The notes beneath the pieces are model-generated. The model was not told the DNA's origin and ran no database searches. It saw nothing but the letters and a program-made list of their open reading frames with translations. This document shows positions 1-6,729 of a stretch of 9,604 bases of DNA, piece after piece. Made by a program: the position numbers and the translations under genes. Location of the stretch: positions 1-9,604 of the forward strand of contig PBWY01000061.1 in assembly GCA_002727395.1 (NCBI GenBank), written 5' to 3'. This stretch comes from Rhodospirillales bacterium. Lineage in GTDB: Bacteria > Pseudomonadota > Alphaproteobacteria > MPNO01 > UBA2964. Within the stretch, counting starts at the first letter, position 1; the number at the start of each line of letters is the position of its first letter.

Positions 1-1
1 A

Positions 2-1021
2 ACAGGCATGCCACTTGTAAGAAGAAGCCAAGCCTCAGCATCTTTTCTTATACAATTGGGTAACGGAGACAACTTCATATTTGACATGGGATCACATGCA
101 GCAGCCAACCTCGCATCTCTGGAAATTCCTTTCAACCAATTAACAAAGGTTTTTCTCGGCCACCTACATATTGACCATGTTGGAGATATTGGAGAGTTAT
201 GGATCAGTGGATGGCTTGGAGCGCGAACCAAACCTTTGCAAATCTGGGGACCATCAGGGGACACACCAGAATATGGTACTGCTGCCTTTGTAAAAAACCT
301 CAAAAAAACACTTGCCTGGGATTATCGGACCAGAACTGGGAGCGTACCAGAGGCAGGAGGAGAAATTATTGCCCATGAATTTGATTTCACCAACCCTAGC
401 GTTATTTACGACAAGAGAGGCGTCAAGATAACAGCATTCCCCGCAATTCATATATCTGACGGCGCCGTAAGTTTTCGTCTCGACTGGAATAATCGAACAA
501 TTGTTTATTCATCGGATACTAACCCCAATAAATGGTTCCTAGAACATGCACGTAATGCCGATCTCGTAATTCACGAATCGTTTATGACAGCCAACACCTT
601 GATACGCCGACGAGGATTCGAACCCAAGGTCGCTGAAATGGTGGCCACAAAATATCATACATCTCCTGCCCAGGCAGGAAAGGTATTTAGTGTTTTGAAA
701 CCTAGGCTTGCAGTTGCATATCATTTTTTTAATGATCTCGATACAAAGTATGAGGTTCTGGAGGAAATTAGAACAACATATAAGGGGCCGCTAACTCTCG
801 CAGAAGATATGGTCGTTTGGAATATCACTGAAGATAACATTGTAGTGAGACAGGCAGCCGTTGCCGACAATGTTTGGCCTGCTCAAACAAAAGAGGATGC
901 AGCCATCTTTCCTAAACTTAAACGTGGTTCCCAAGTGGTGCCATCAAAATGGATACAGGATGGATTGCTAGAATTCGACGCCGACATGAATATCACCAAC
1001 TACCGAATCGATGAAGATTAA
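2..1021 (+). CDS. MBL-fold metallo-hydrolase, RNase Z/GntH-like (5' end outside the window)
   Basis: Metallo-beta-lactamase-fold hydrolase, probably binuclear zinc. The frame is open to the window edge and reads Thr-Gly just before the Met at base 8, giving TGMP, the end of the LGTGxP strand that opens RNase Z-like MBL proteins. The Met at base 8 is therefore internal and the true start lies upstream. Numbered from that Met, the HxHxDH metal motif is H52, H54, D56, H57. Further ligands fit H148 (PAIH), D170 (SSDT) and H239 (AYHF), with H189 (VIHE) and H217 (YHTSP) also conserved-looking. A WGPSG segment at 80-84 is typical of the RNase Z-like branch. From memory it resembles proteins that databases name GntH (guanitoxin biosynthesis MBL hydrolase), but no other gnt gene is present, so I infer only a small-molecule hydrolase. 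Its stop interlocks with that of the convergent VOC gene. Confidence 0.85.
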   Translation, partial: TGMPLVRRSQASASFLIQLGNGDNFIFDMGSHAAANLASLEIPFNQLTKVFLGHLHIDHVGDIGELWISGWLGARTKPLQIWGPSGDTPEYGTAAFVKNLKKTLAWDYRTRTGSVPEAGGEIIAHEFDFTNPSVIYDKRGVKITAFPAIHISDGAVSFRLDWNNRTIVYSSDTNPNKWFLEHARNADLVIHESFMTANTLIRRRGFEPKVAEMVATKYHTSPAQAGKVFSVLKPRLAVAYHFFNDLDTKYEVLEEIRTTYKGPLTLAEDMVVWNITEDNIVVRQAAVADNVWPAQTKEDAAIFPKLKRGSQVVPSKWIQDGLLEFDADMNITNYRIDED

Positions 1022-1953
1022 CTGTTACGAGGCCAAATATCTTCCTTATCAAAAATTATTAAAGAAACGCCACATGCATTGTCTTGACTTAGGAGAATTG
1101 CATGATCACCTAGCGATTTAAAGGTAATGCCCGCTTGATTAATAAATGTTTTTGTTTTTTCTAGATCTCGGGATTCTAAAGTGACCACCGCCATAAATGG
1201 CATTGTAGGTACCACCAAATTAGGAATAACATTCTGAATATAACCGGTGTTTGTAAAACAAATCCTTCCCCGATCAAGATCAAGGGATATGTAATCTTCC
1301 CTACCCTGTATTTTTTTTCCTGTAAATTTACTGAAACGGTTTGCAACCTCTTCAATATCATTAACGCAAAGGATCACCCCACCTAATGCCGAAATACCAT
1401 TATCCCTTGCTATCAGGTTATCCTGCCAAACAAGTTCAGGAGTTTCTTGTCGCAAAATTTGTATACGACCCTCCGGCATTTTATTAGGGGGAACTCTAAT
1501 TACTGTGAAAGCTACCTCTCCATTATCTCCGCTATTCAAAGTGAGCGGACGCCGAAGGTGTATAGGATCTAATGGTGAAAAATCTTCCACTTTTAAACGT
1601 TCGAAAGCTCCTTGACTGTCATTTATTGTGAAAGCCAGAAGATGTACCCCGTGATAACGCTTTAGTGCAGCCTTGAGCTGTTCAGATAGAGGAGTTTGTA
1701 AACTAGGGACAGCGGCAAGAAATTCGAGATAACCGCGTTTCAGCATCGCACAACGGTTACCCGTTCCCGCCGGGATAGGGGCACCTCCATTGGGATCAGC
1801 ATTGTGCTGAGCTACAAACGGAGTAAGGCGGAATCCAAGTCTTTCCATTATCGGGCCAACCGCATTCATTTCTGGTACAAACCAACCAATATGATCCAAA
1901 AATATCTCGGAGCCGCTTGGTACTTGCGACATTTGGGAAGGTGCCCGATTCAT
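1018..1953 (-). CDS. Two-module VOC-family (glyoxalase-like) protein
   Basis: Vicinal-oxygen-chelate protein of 311 residues, likely a cytoplasmic metal-dependent lyase, isomerase or dioxygenase with unknown substrate. Module 1 (about residues 17-170) resembles the glyoxalase-like domain PF13468: it opens with LDHIGWFV (metal-ligand candidate H21), has GTGNR at 63-67, YLEFLA at 75-80 (ligand candidate E77) and HLLAF at 104-108. Module 2 (about 187-301) opens with GGVILCVNDIEEVANRFSKF, a second VOC half, followed by a second beta-alpha set. The start codon is one nucleotide after the stop of the RidA-family gene (TAG-A-ATG) and has no convincing Shine-Dalgarno site, so translation is probably coupled. 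Met8 is an alternative start, also without a good ribosome site. The 3' end overlaps the convergent MBL gene by 4 nt. The family call is firm; the reaction is not known. Confidence 0.85.
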   Translation of the reverse strand: MNRAPSQMSQVPSGSEIFLDHIGWFVPEMNAVGPIMERLGFRLTPFVAQHNADPNGGAPIPAGTGNRCAMLKRGYLEFLAAVPSLQTPLSEQLKAALKRYHGVHLLAFTINDSQGAFERLKVEDFSPLDPIHLRRPLTLNSGDNGEVAFTVIRVPPNKMPEGRIQILRQETPELVWQDNLIARDNGISALGGVILCVNDIEEVANRFSKFTGKKIQGREDYISLDLDRGRICFTNTGYIQNVIPNLVVPTMPFMAVVTLESRDLEKTKTFINQAGITFKSLGDHAILLSQDNACGVSLIIFDKEDIWPRNS

Positions 1954-1954
1954 T

Positions 1955-2344
1955 CTAAAACTTTTTAGCTGCTATGCATTCCACCTCAACTAAATAATCT
2001 GGACTTGCTAGGCCAGATACGATCAGGAATGTCGAAGCGGGTTTATTGTCACCCCAGATGCTCGCACGGACTTTTTGGTACTTTTCACGATCTTGACGGC
2101 TTACCAAGAATGTTTTCATGAATACCACGTCTTCTAAACCGTATCCGGATGCTGAAAGGATATTAACCATGTTTGAAAACGCTTGTTTCGACTGTTCCTC
2201 TATTCCATCCGCTACAGAGCCATCAAGCGCAACCCCAGTTTGACCAGCGACAAAAAGAAACCTAGCCCCCTCTTCTACTTCAACGGACTGATAATAATTT
2301 TGGGGAATGGAAACAGATTTCGGATTATTACGTTTATGTACCAT
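1955..2344 (-). CDS. RidA/YjgF/YER057c/UK114-family protein lacking the catalytic Arg
   Basis: RidA-fold protein of 129 residues, the usual length; the family forms trimers with ligand clefts between subunits. Recognisable segments are FVAGQTGVALDGSVADGIEE (residues 31-50), QAFSNMVNILSASGYGLEDVV (54-74 region) and the C-terminal LVEVECIAAK (118-127). Enamine/imine-deaminating RidA proteins carry PAR near residue 105, with Arg binding the substrate carboxylate. Here the segment reads KPASTFLIV, with S104 in place of Arg, while the downstream acidic pair E120/E122 is kept. It is therefore unlikely to be the housekeeping imine deaminase and more like the Arg-less subgroups found in catabolic operons, whose function is mostly unknown. 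The ATG has a good AGGTG site 7 nt upstream. It is the first gene of a two-gene unit with the VOC protein. Confidence 0.9.
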   Translation of the reverse strand: MVHKRNNPKSVSIPQNYYQSVEVEEGARFLFVAGQTGVALDGSVADGIEEQSKQAFSNMVNILSASGYGLEDVVFMKTFLVSRQDREKYQKVRASIWGDNKPASTFLIVSGLASPDYLVEVECIAAKKF

Positions 2345-2351
2345 GACACAG

Positions 2352-2356
2352 CACCT
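2352..2356 (-). promoter_or_regulatory. Ribosome binding site of the RidA-family gene
   Basis: AGGTG on the minus strand, 7 nt before the ATG at 2344. It supports this start and contrasts with the downstream VOC gene, which has no comparable site and probably depends on coupling. Confidence 0.6.
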
Positions 2357-2555
2357 AGTTTTTTTTAAAAGAGAATTTATTTTGTTAGATCGGTTCTATA
2401 AAATTTTTGGTAAATTGAAAACTACGAAATAGATAGAATTAATTATAACAATATAAAACAAACTCTACCTAATAACCTTCCTATTTTAGCATTGTAAGAA
2501 GGAACTACGATAGTGTAACAAATATGACATACTACAAAATGATAAGTATTCCTTA

Positions 2556-2569
2556 ATGGTGACCACCAT
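2556..2569. repeat. Short inverted repeat ATGGT-GACC-ACCAT
   Basis: Perfect 5-bp arms flank a 4-nt centre just upstream of the cupin gene. The right arm contains the first two bases of the leader-ORF ATG (2568-2570), and the left arm and centre contain its GGTGA ribosome-site candidate. It could be an operator half-site pair or a small RNA hairpin masking that start. The length is short enough to arise by chance. Confidence 0.3.
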
Positions 2570-2621
2570 GTCAGAAAATTTCCTTTCATTAACAGACCGA
2601 TGCCATTGGCAAGAAGGATAA
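2568..2621 (+). other. Possible 17-codon leader ORF ahead of the cupin gene
   Basis: ATG at 2568 opens MSENFLSLTDRCHWQEG and stops with TAA at 2619-2621, five nt before the cupin ATG at 2627. A weak GGTGA lies 5 nt upstream of its start. Its last codons overlap the AGAAGGA site used by the cupin gene, so ribosomes ending here would be placed at the cupin start. There is no run of one regulatory amino acid, so classical attenuation is not suggested. It may be fortuitous. Confidence 0.25.
2612..2618 (+). promoter_or_regulatory. Ribosome binding site that sets the cupin start
   Basis: AGAAGGA, 8 nt upstream of ATG 2627. The upstream in-frame ATG at 2600 has no Shine-Dalgarno-like sequence before it, so the 2627 start is preferred and the extra nine codons are dropped. 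Confidence 0.7.
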
Positions 2622-2626
2622 ATATA

Positions 2627-3154
2627 ATGGGCTCAAAAAACGGTGCTTGTGATATTGAAAAATATGTATTGCGTTTTTCAGATATCGAAAAGCGAGAATC
2701 ATCCTACAGGCCGATAGACATGATGTTGGAACGGTTTGAACGAAAACGGTATGCTGTTTTAGGCAGACCCTCTGAGCAAAAAGGCGAAATAACCCCTCTC
2801 GATAATGTGAAAGAATTTAACATTACTTATTTAAAAGTAGAGCCAGGAAAAGGTCTTGCTACCCATGGGCACCAAACACCTGAAGCATTTATAGTAATGC
2901 AAGGCACATGGCGGGTCACGTTAGGCATGAATTCAGAACAGGAGATAATTTTAAAACCCTTTGATATTATTTCTGTGCCACCAAACGAAATGCATGGAGC
3001 TCAAGTAGTCGGAGAAGAGACTGGCTGGTTGATGACAATAAATGCCGGGCACGGAGGGGCTAAACTATTTTGGCCTCCTAATTTAGTGGAAGAGTTACGA
3101 AATAATGGCGCCGATGTTTCAGATGTCGAAATTCCAGGGGTGCCAACAAACTAA
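2627..3154 (+). CDS. Cupin-domain protein (single small beta-barrel)
   Basis: Single-domain cupin of 175 residues from the chosen start, probably a cytoplasmic metal-dependent enzyme or sugar/acid-binding protein. Cupin motif 1 is textbook: HxHx3Ex6G as H80, H82, E86, G93, in HGHQTPEAFIVMQG. Motif 2 is PFDIISVPPNEMHG (residues 111-124), with H123 the fourth metal ligand and Asn in place of the usual Gly in PxGxxH. The N-terminal 60 residues lie outside the barrel; the C-terminus (NLVEELRNNGADV) is a short helical tail. The start at 2627 rather than the in-frame ATG at 2600 is chosen because AGAAGGA sits 8 nt before it. It diverges from the RidA/VOC unit and converges with mrdB. The substrate is unknown; candidates range from isomerases and dioxygenases to non-catalytic sensors. 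Confidence 0.85.
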   Translation: MGSKNGACDIEKYVLRFSDIEKRESSYRPIDMMLERFERKRYAVLGRPSEQKGEITPLDNVKEFNITYLKVEPGKGLATHGHQTPEAFIVMQGTWRVTLGMNSEQEIILKPFDIISVPPNEMHGAQVVGEETGWLMTINAGHGGAKLFWPPNLVEELRNNGADVSDVEIPGVPTN

Positions 3155-3175
3155 ATCTTCGCAACTCAAGCAATA

Positions 3176-3195
3176 AGTATAAAATTTTATATACT
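3176..3195. repeat. AT-rich imperfect palindrome between convergent cupin and mrdB
   Basis: The arms AGTATA and TATACT enclose AAATTTTA, touching the mrdB stop codon. The stem is all A/T except one G-C pair at the outer end and there is no following T-run on either strand, so it is at best a weak bidirectional terminator. No better terminator is visible for either convergent unit. Confidence 0.3.
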
Positions 3196-4345
3196 AATCG
3201 AGATTGGCATTTCCATTACGCCCTACCCTAATATCTCGATAGACATACGAACAAATTATAAAACCGAAACCAATCAGAATCGATAACATCGCCGTTCCAC
3301 CATAGGACACCATGGGCAATGGAATACCAACGACCGGTAATAAGCCCATAACCATCGCTATATTAATAAAAATATAGAAAAAAAAGGTACCACCAATTCC
3401 TAGAGTTACTAAACGACCAAATTGATTATGCACCCTAAGTGCTATGGCAAAACAATAAATAAGGATTAATGTATAAACCAACAACAACAACAGACCGCCA
3501 ACCATTCCAAATTCCTCGGCCAACATGGTGAATATAAAATCAGTCTGTTTCTCAGGTAAAAATTTTAAATGGCTTTGAGTACCTTCAAGGTATCCCTTGC
3601 CAAAAACTCCGCCTGAACCAAGTGCAATCTTCGATTGCATAATATGATAACCAGAACCAAGGGGATCACTCTCCGGATCAAGAAATATGAGAATTCTATT
3701 TTTTTGATAGGAGTGGAGCATCGCCCACGCAAATGGAAGCGATAACAAAATTGTCCCTATCAATACCCCGAACTTCCAAGCACGCACGCCAGCTAGAAAA
3801 AAAATTACGCCGGCTGTCATTATTAGTATTATTGCCGTTCCTAAATCCGGCTGTCTTAGCACCAAAATCACTGGTGCTGATACAAGAAGCAGAGGAACAA
3901 TTAAAAGTGTCGGACGCCCAATTTCCTCTAAAGATGCGCTGTGAAAAAACTTTGCTAAAGCTAATACCAAGGAAATTTTCATTATTTCTGAAGGTTGTAA
4001 TTGAACAATGCCCAGATTTATCCACCGCTGCGCCCCACCGCTAATAACCCCAATAACTTCAACAGCAATCAGAAGTGCTAGAATTATAAAATACAAAGTA
4101 TATGCATGACGTAGCCAAATTCTTATATCTATAACGGCCACAATTATCATCAGTAGGAGCCCCACACCAAATCTAATAAGATGACGTTTAGCCCAAGGAT
4201 CCCAACTTGCATCACCCGCCGAGTAAAGCATCGCGCAACCAATGAAAGCTAAAACTATTAGAAGGACTATCAATAGCCAGTTAATCTGACAAAATTTTTG
4301 TCCAAATGTCATGGACGAATTCCTTGACATTGCAATTTTCATCAT
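3194..4345 (-). CDS. mrdB: RodA, SEDS-family peptidoglycan glycosyltransferase of the elongasome
   Basis: Polytopic inner-membrane protein of 383 residues that polymerises lipid II into glycan strands during lateral growth, paired with PBP2. About ten hydrophobic segments run from residue 22 to 367. SEDS hallmarks are present: GGAQRWINLG (103-112), LQPSE with the conserved E120, RQPDLGTA (164-171), GSGYHIMQSKIALGSGG (230-246), PEKQTDFIF with the catalytic Asp D269, and the C-terminal GIPLPMVSYGGTAML (340-353). These give the RodA rather than FtsW type, consistent with the mrdA neighbour. ATG ATG begins 3 nt after the mrdA stop with no clear Shine-Dalgarno site, indicating coupling to mrdA. 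It is the last gene of the minus-strand run and ends in a TAG next to a weak palindrome. Confidence 0.97.
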   Translation of the reverse strand: MMKIAMSRNSSMTFGQKFCQINWLLIVLLIVLAFIGCAMLYSAGDASWDPWAKRHLIRFGVGLLLMIIVAVIDIRIWLRHAYTLYFIILALLIAVEVIGVISGGAQRWINLGIVQLQPSEIMKISLVLALAKFFHSASLEEIGRPTLLIVPLLLVSAPVILVLRQPDLGTAIILIMTAGVIFFLAGVRAWKFGVLIGTILLSLPFAWAMLHSYQKNRILIFLDPESDPLGSGYHIMQSKIALGSGGVFGKGYLEGTQSHLKFLPEKQTDFIFTMLAEEFGMVGGLLLLLVYTLILIYCFAIALRVHNQFGRLVTLGIGGTFFFYIFINIAMVMGLLPVVGIPLPMVSYGGTAMLSILIGFGFIICSYVYRDIRVGRNGNANLD

Positions 4346-4348
4346 AAT

Positions 4349-6211
4349 TTATTCAAGATCTTTTTTTTTAGCATTTTCACGCTTAAGCGTCGCACGTAAA
4401 ATATCTCTAGCGATCGGCGCAGCTACAGTAGATCCACGACCTCCATGCTCGACGACAACCGCAATTGAATAACGAGGGTTCTTGACCGGTGCGAATGCGA
4501 CAAATAGCGCGTGATCACGCTCTATCCAAGGCCTCTCTCTATTTTTCAAAACCCTAGTATCACGCTCATATTGTGAAATACTCTTCACTTGCACAGTCCC
4601 CGTTTTACCGGCAAGATCAAACTCGTCATCTTGAATTCGCGCACGATAACCTGTACCACGTGGAGTGTTACTGACGGCATCCATGCCACTCATAACAATT
4701 CTTCTATAGCTTTTTAATATTTTTATTTTTTTTGACTTTGGCGCCTTTAACTCTCTAATAACACCATTAGAAATAAAAGCCTTTATCAACTTTGGTTTTA
4801 TCTCTCTGCCGCTAACAATTCGGGCGGTCATGACCGCAAGTTGCAAAGGTGTAGTTAAAACGAATCCTTGTCCTATCCCAGCCACGAGAGTTTCCCCCTG
4901 CTGCCAAGCTGACCCCAACTTCTTTTTTTTCCACGCTGAAGTCGGCATTAGACCACTGCGCTCGTTTGGTAAATCAATCTCGGTGACCTTTCCCAAGCCA
5001 AATCTTCTACCCATTTCTGCAATTTTATTGATGCCCAGCTGCCGGGCAATTTCATAAAAATACGTATCACAAGACTGCTGTATTGCTTCGCGAAGCTTTA
5101 CAGGACCATGCCCCGTCTTTTTCCAACAATGAAATCTGTGATTACCTAATTCTACGTGTCCTTTGCAATGAACTTTTGTATTAGGAGTAATCACTCCGTG
5201 TTCAAGGGCAGCCATTGCAACCACCATTTTAAACGTCGAGCCTGGGGCATATAATCCAGCGACAGCTTTATTGATTAACGGCGCTAATGGGTCACTGGAT
5301 ATTTCTTCCCATTCTTTTTTACTCATTCCAATATCGAAAGCATTAGGGTCATACCCTGGGACTGACGCTAGAGCTAGAATTTCCCCATTATTAATTTTCA
5401 TAACAACCGCAGCTGCCGACTTCTCATCTCTTAATTTTTCTACCGCGAGATTCTGTATAAGTTTATCAATTGTTAGGACTACATCGTCCCCTGGCCTTCC
5501 CTCGTGACGAGATAACTCTCGAATCACCCTACCCACCGCATTTACTTCTAACTGACTATTACCTGCTCCTCCACGCAGACGATAATCTAGTCTTTTCTCG
5601 ACCCCAGCTTTCCCGAATTTAAAGCCCGGTAGCTGAAAAAGGGGATTTTGCTTTCGCTCTCTTGTTTTATCTTTTTCGGTTACCGGAGCAACATAACCAA
5701 TAAGATGCGAAAAAATTTTTCCAAATGGATATATTCGTCGCTGCCCAGAATCAATTATAACTCCGGGTAAATCAGGAGAATTAACTTCTATCTGCGAGAC
5801 CTCTTTCCAATCCAAATTTTCTTGGATGGTAATCGGAACAAAACTTTTCTTTTTACGGCTTTCTTTAAGAATACGCTTTCTGTCAAAATCTGAAATTTCT
5901 ATTAATCTACTTAGAGCCTGCAGAGTTTTACTTACATCATGGACTTGTTCAGTTACCAAGAGTAATCGATAGTTTTCTTCGTTTGTGGCAAGTGGTTTTC
6001 CAAAAGTATCATAAATCCTCCCACGTAGTGGCGCTAATAGTCGTAAGTTAATTCTGTTTTCATCCGATAGGGTCCTAAACCGATTAGACTCTAAGACTTG
6101 TAACTGGTACATGCGACCAGCAAGTATGCCGAAGAGGGTCACTTGTCCAGCTCCTAGGATGAGGGCGCGACGGGAGAAATTTTTATAACGAGATGAATCT
6201 TCTCGATACAT
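4349..6211 (-). CDS. mrdA: Penicillin-binding protein 2, elongasome D,D-transpeptidase
   Basis: Class B PBP of 620 residues that crosslinks the glycan made by RodA on the periplasmic side. One N-terminal transmembrane anchor spans about residues 14-33, followed by the PBP dimer/pedestal region (about 60-230, including APLRGRIYD at 60-68 and GKAGVEKRLD at 200-209). The transpeptidase domain runs from about 265 to 605 and has all three active-site motifs: S325-T-F-K328, S380-C-D382 and K536-T-G538. The length is normal. C349, C362, H368 and C381 have the spacing of the zinc site I recall from Acinetobacter PBP2. The start lies 2 nt after mreD, again without a clear ribosome site. The coding strand has A8 runs in Lys-rich stretches and an A9 run five codons from the stop. 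Confidence 0.97.
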   Translation of the reverse strand: MYREDSSRYKNFSRRALILGAGQVTLFGILAGRMYQLQVLESNRFRTLSDENRINLRLLAPLRGRIYDTFGKPLATNEENYRLLLVTEQVHDVSKTLQALSRLIEISDFDRKRILKESRKKKSFVPITIQENLDWKEVSQIEVNSPDLPGVIIDSGQRRIYPFGKIFSHLIGYVAPVTEKDKTRERKQNPLFQLPGFKFGKAGVEKRLDYRLRGGAGNSQLEVNAVGRVIRELSRHEGRPGDDVVLTIDKLIQNLAVEKLRDEKSAAAVVMKINNGEILALASVPGYDPNAFDIGMSKKEWEEISSDPLAPLINKAVAGLYAPGSTFKMVVAMAALEHGVITPNTKVHCKGHVELGNHRFHCWKKTGHGPVKLREAIQQSCDTYFYEIARQLGINKIAEMGRRFGLGKVTEIDLPNERSGLMPTSAWKKKKLGSAWQQGETLVAGIGQGFVLTTPLQLAVMTARIVSGREIKPKLIKAFISNGVIRELKAPKSKKIKILKSYRRIVMSGMDAVSNTPRGTGYRARIQDDEFDLAGKTGTVQVKSISQYERDTRVLKNRERPWIERDHALFVAFAPVKNPRYSIAVVVEHGGRGSTVAAPIARDILRATLKRENAKKKDLE

Positions 6212-6213
6212 AC

Positions 6214-6729
6214 TTAGTCAATAGGTAAAAATTTTTGGTGAAGTTTAGCAAAAACCCATGAAAAAAATGGGAAAATTGTTATCGTCATCAACATTTGAAA
6301 GATTATAGGCAAGGGGTTTAGAAGAATCATATGATAAAAAGCACTCAAAGCCCAGATCACAAGCCCAACAAGAAAAGCTACCAAGCTAAATCCCCACCAG
6401 AGCAATAAAAAGGATTTTCCCCGAAAAACCTTACTCTGCATAACTAGCAATGTTCTTACCAAGACCAGCGTGGCGGCATTTATCCCGGGTGGTGCCCCAG
6501 AAAGGATATCTAGTAATAATCCAATAAAAAATACAGTTGCGGTCGGAACAAATTCAGCATGATGAATCACCCAAAAGAAAACTGCGATAAGAACGACATT
6601 TGGTACCACAGGCCCGAATCCGGGAATGTAATAAGGCACCGTTGAAATTAGAACAAAAAAAATACCCGCTAAAACAGGAAAACATCTTCTTGCAAACATA
6701 TCCAGACGATTAGAAAGCAATGTCGTCAT
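6214..6729 (-). CDS. mreD: MreD, rod shape-determining membrane protein
   Basis: Small integral membrane protein of 171 residues that links MreC to the cytoplasmic MreB and to RodA/PBP2. About five hydrophobic segments are visible (roughly 15-33, 42-57, 61-77, 106-132, 140-162). The family signature sits in FFIGLLLDILSGAPPGINA (67-85), with the conserved Asp D74. The sequence is otherwise poorly conserved, as usual for MreD, so the call rests on length, topology, this motif and position. The ATG overlaps the mreC stop in an ATGA arrangement with no Shine-Dalgarno site, which points to translation coupled to mreC. Confidence 0.93.
   Translation of the reverse strand: MTTLLSNRLDMFARRCFPVLAGIFFVLISTVPYYIPGFGPVVPNVVLIAVFFWVIHHAEFVPTATVFFIGLLLDILSGAPPGINAATLVLVRTLLVMQSKVFRGKSFLLLWWGFSLVAFLVGLVIWALSAFYHMILLNPLPIIFQMLMTITIFPFFSWVFAKLHQKFLPID

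Larger units (their letters stand above)
2345..2626. promoter_or_regulatory. Divergent intergenic region between the RidA-family and cupin genes
   Basis: AT-rich spacer of 282 nt that must hold the promoters of both divergent units. I see no sigma-70 promoter good enough to assert. On the minus strand there is an exact TATAAT (plus-strand 2442-2447, about 97 nt upstream of the RidA start) but no matching -35 at 16-18 nt. On the plus strand a TTGAAA (2415-2420) lacks a good -10. Near the cupin end lie an inverted repeat (2556-2569) and a 17-codon leader ORF (2568-2621). No RNA gene or riboswitch is recognisable. Confidence 0.5.

Noticed and set aside
2..1021. Annotation of the MBL protein as tRNA-processing RNase Z
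   Set aside because: The metal motifs are shared by the wider RNase Z-like branch. The accessory setting and the TGMPLVRRSQASAS opening fit a small-molecule hydrolase better, though a profile search would be needed to settle it.
2600..2626. Upstream in-frame ATG as the cupin start
   Set aside because: No ribosome site precedes it, whereas ATG 2627 has AGAAGGA at 8 nt; the extra residues (MPLARRINI) add no recognisable domain.
3176..3195. Palindrome after mrdB as a rho-independent terminator
   Set aside because: The stem is nearly all A/T and no T-run follows on either strand; it is listed only as a repeat.
4923..4930. A8 run in mrdA as evidence of a broken gene
   Set aside because: The frame is intact through the run, all three transpeptidase motifs are in one frame and the length is normal.
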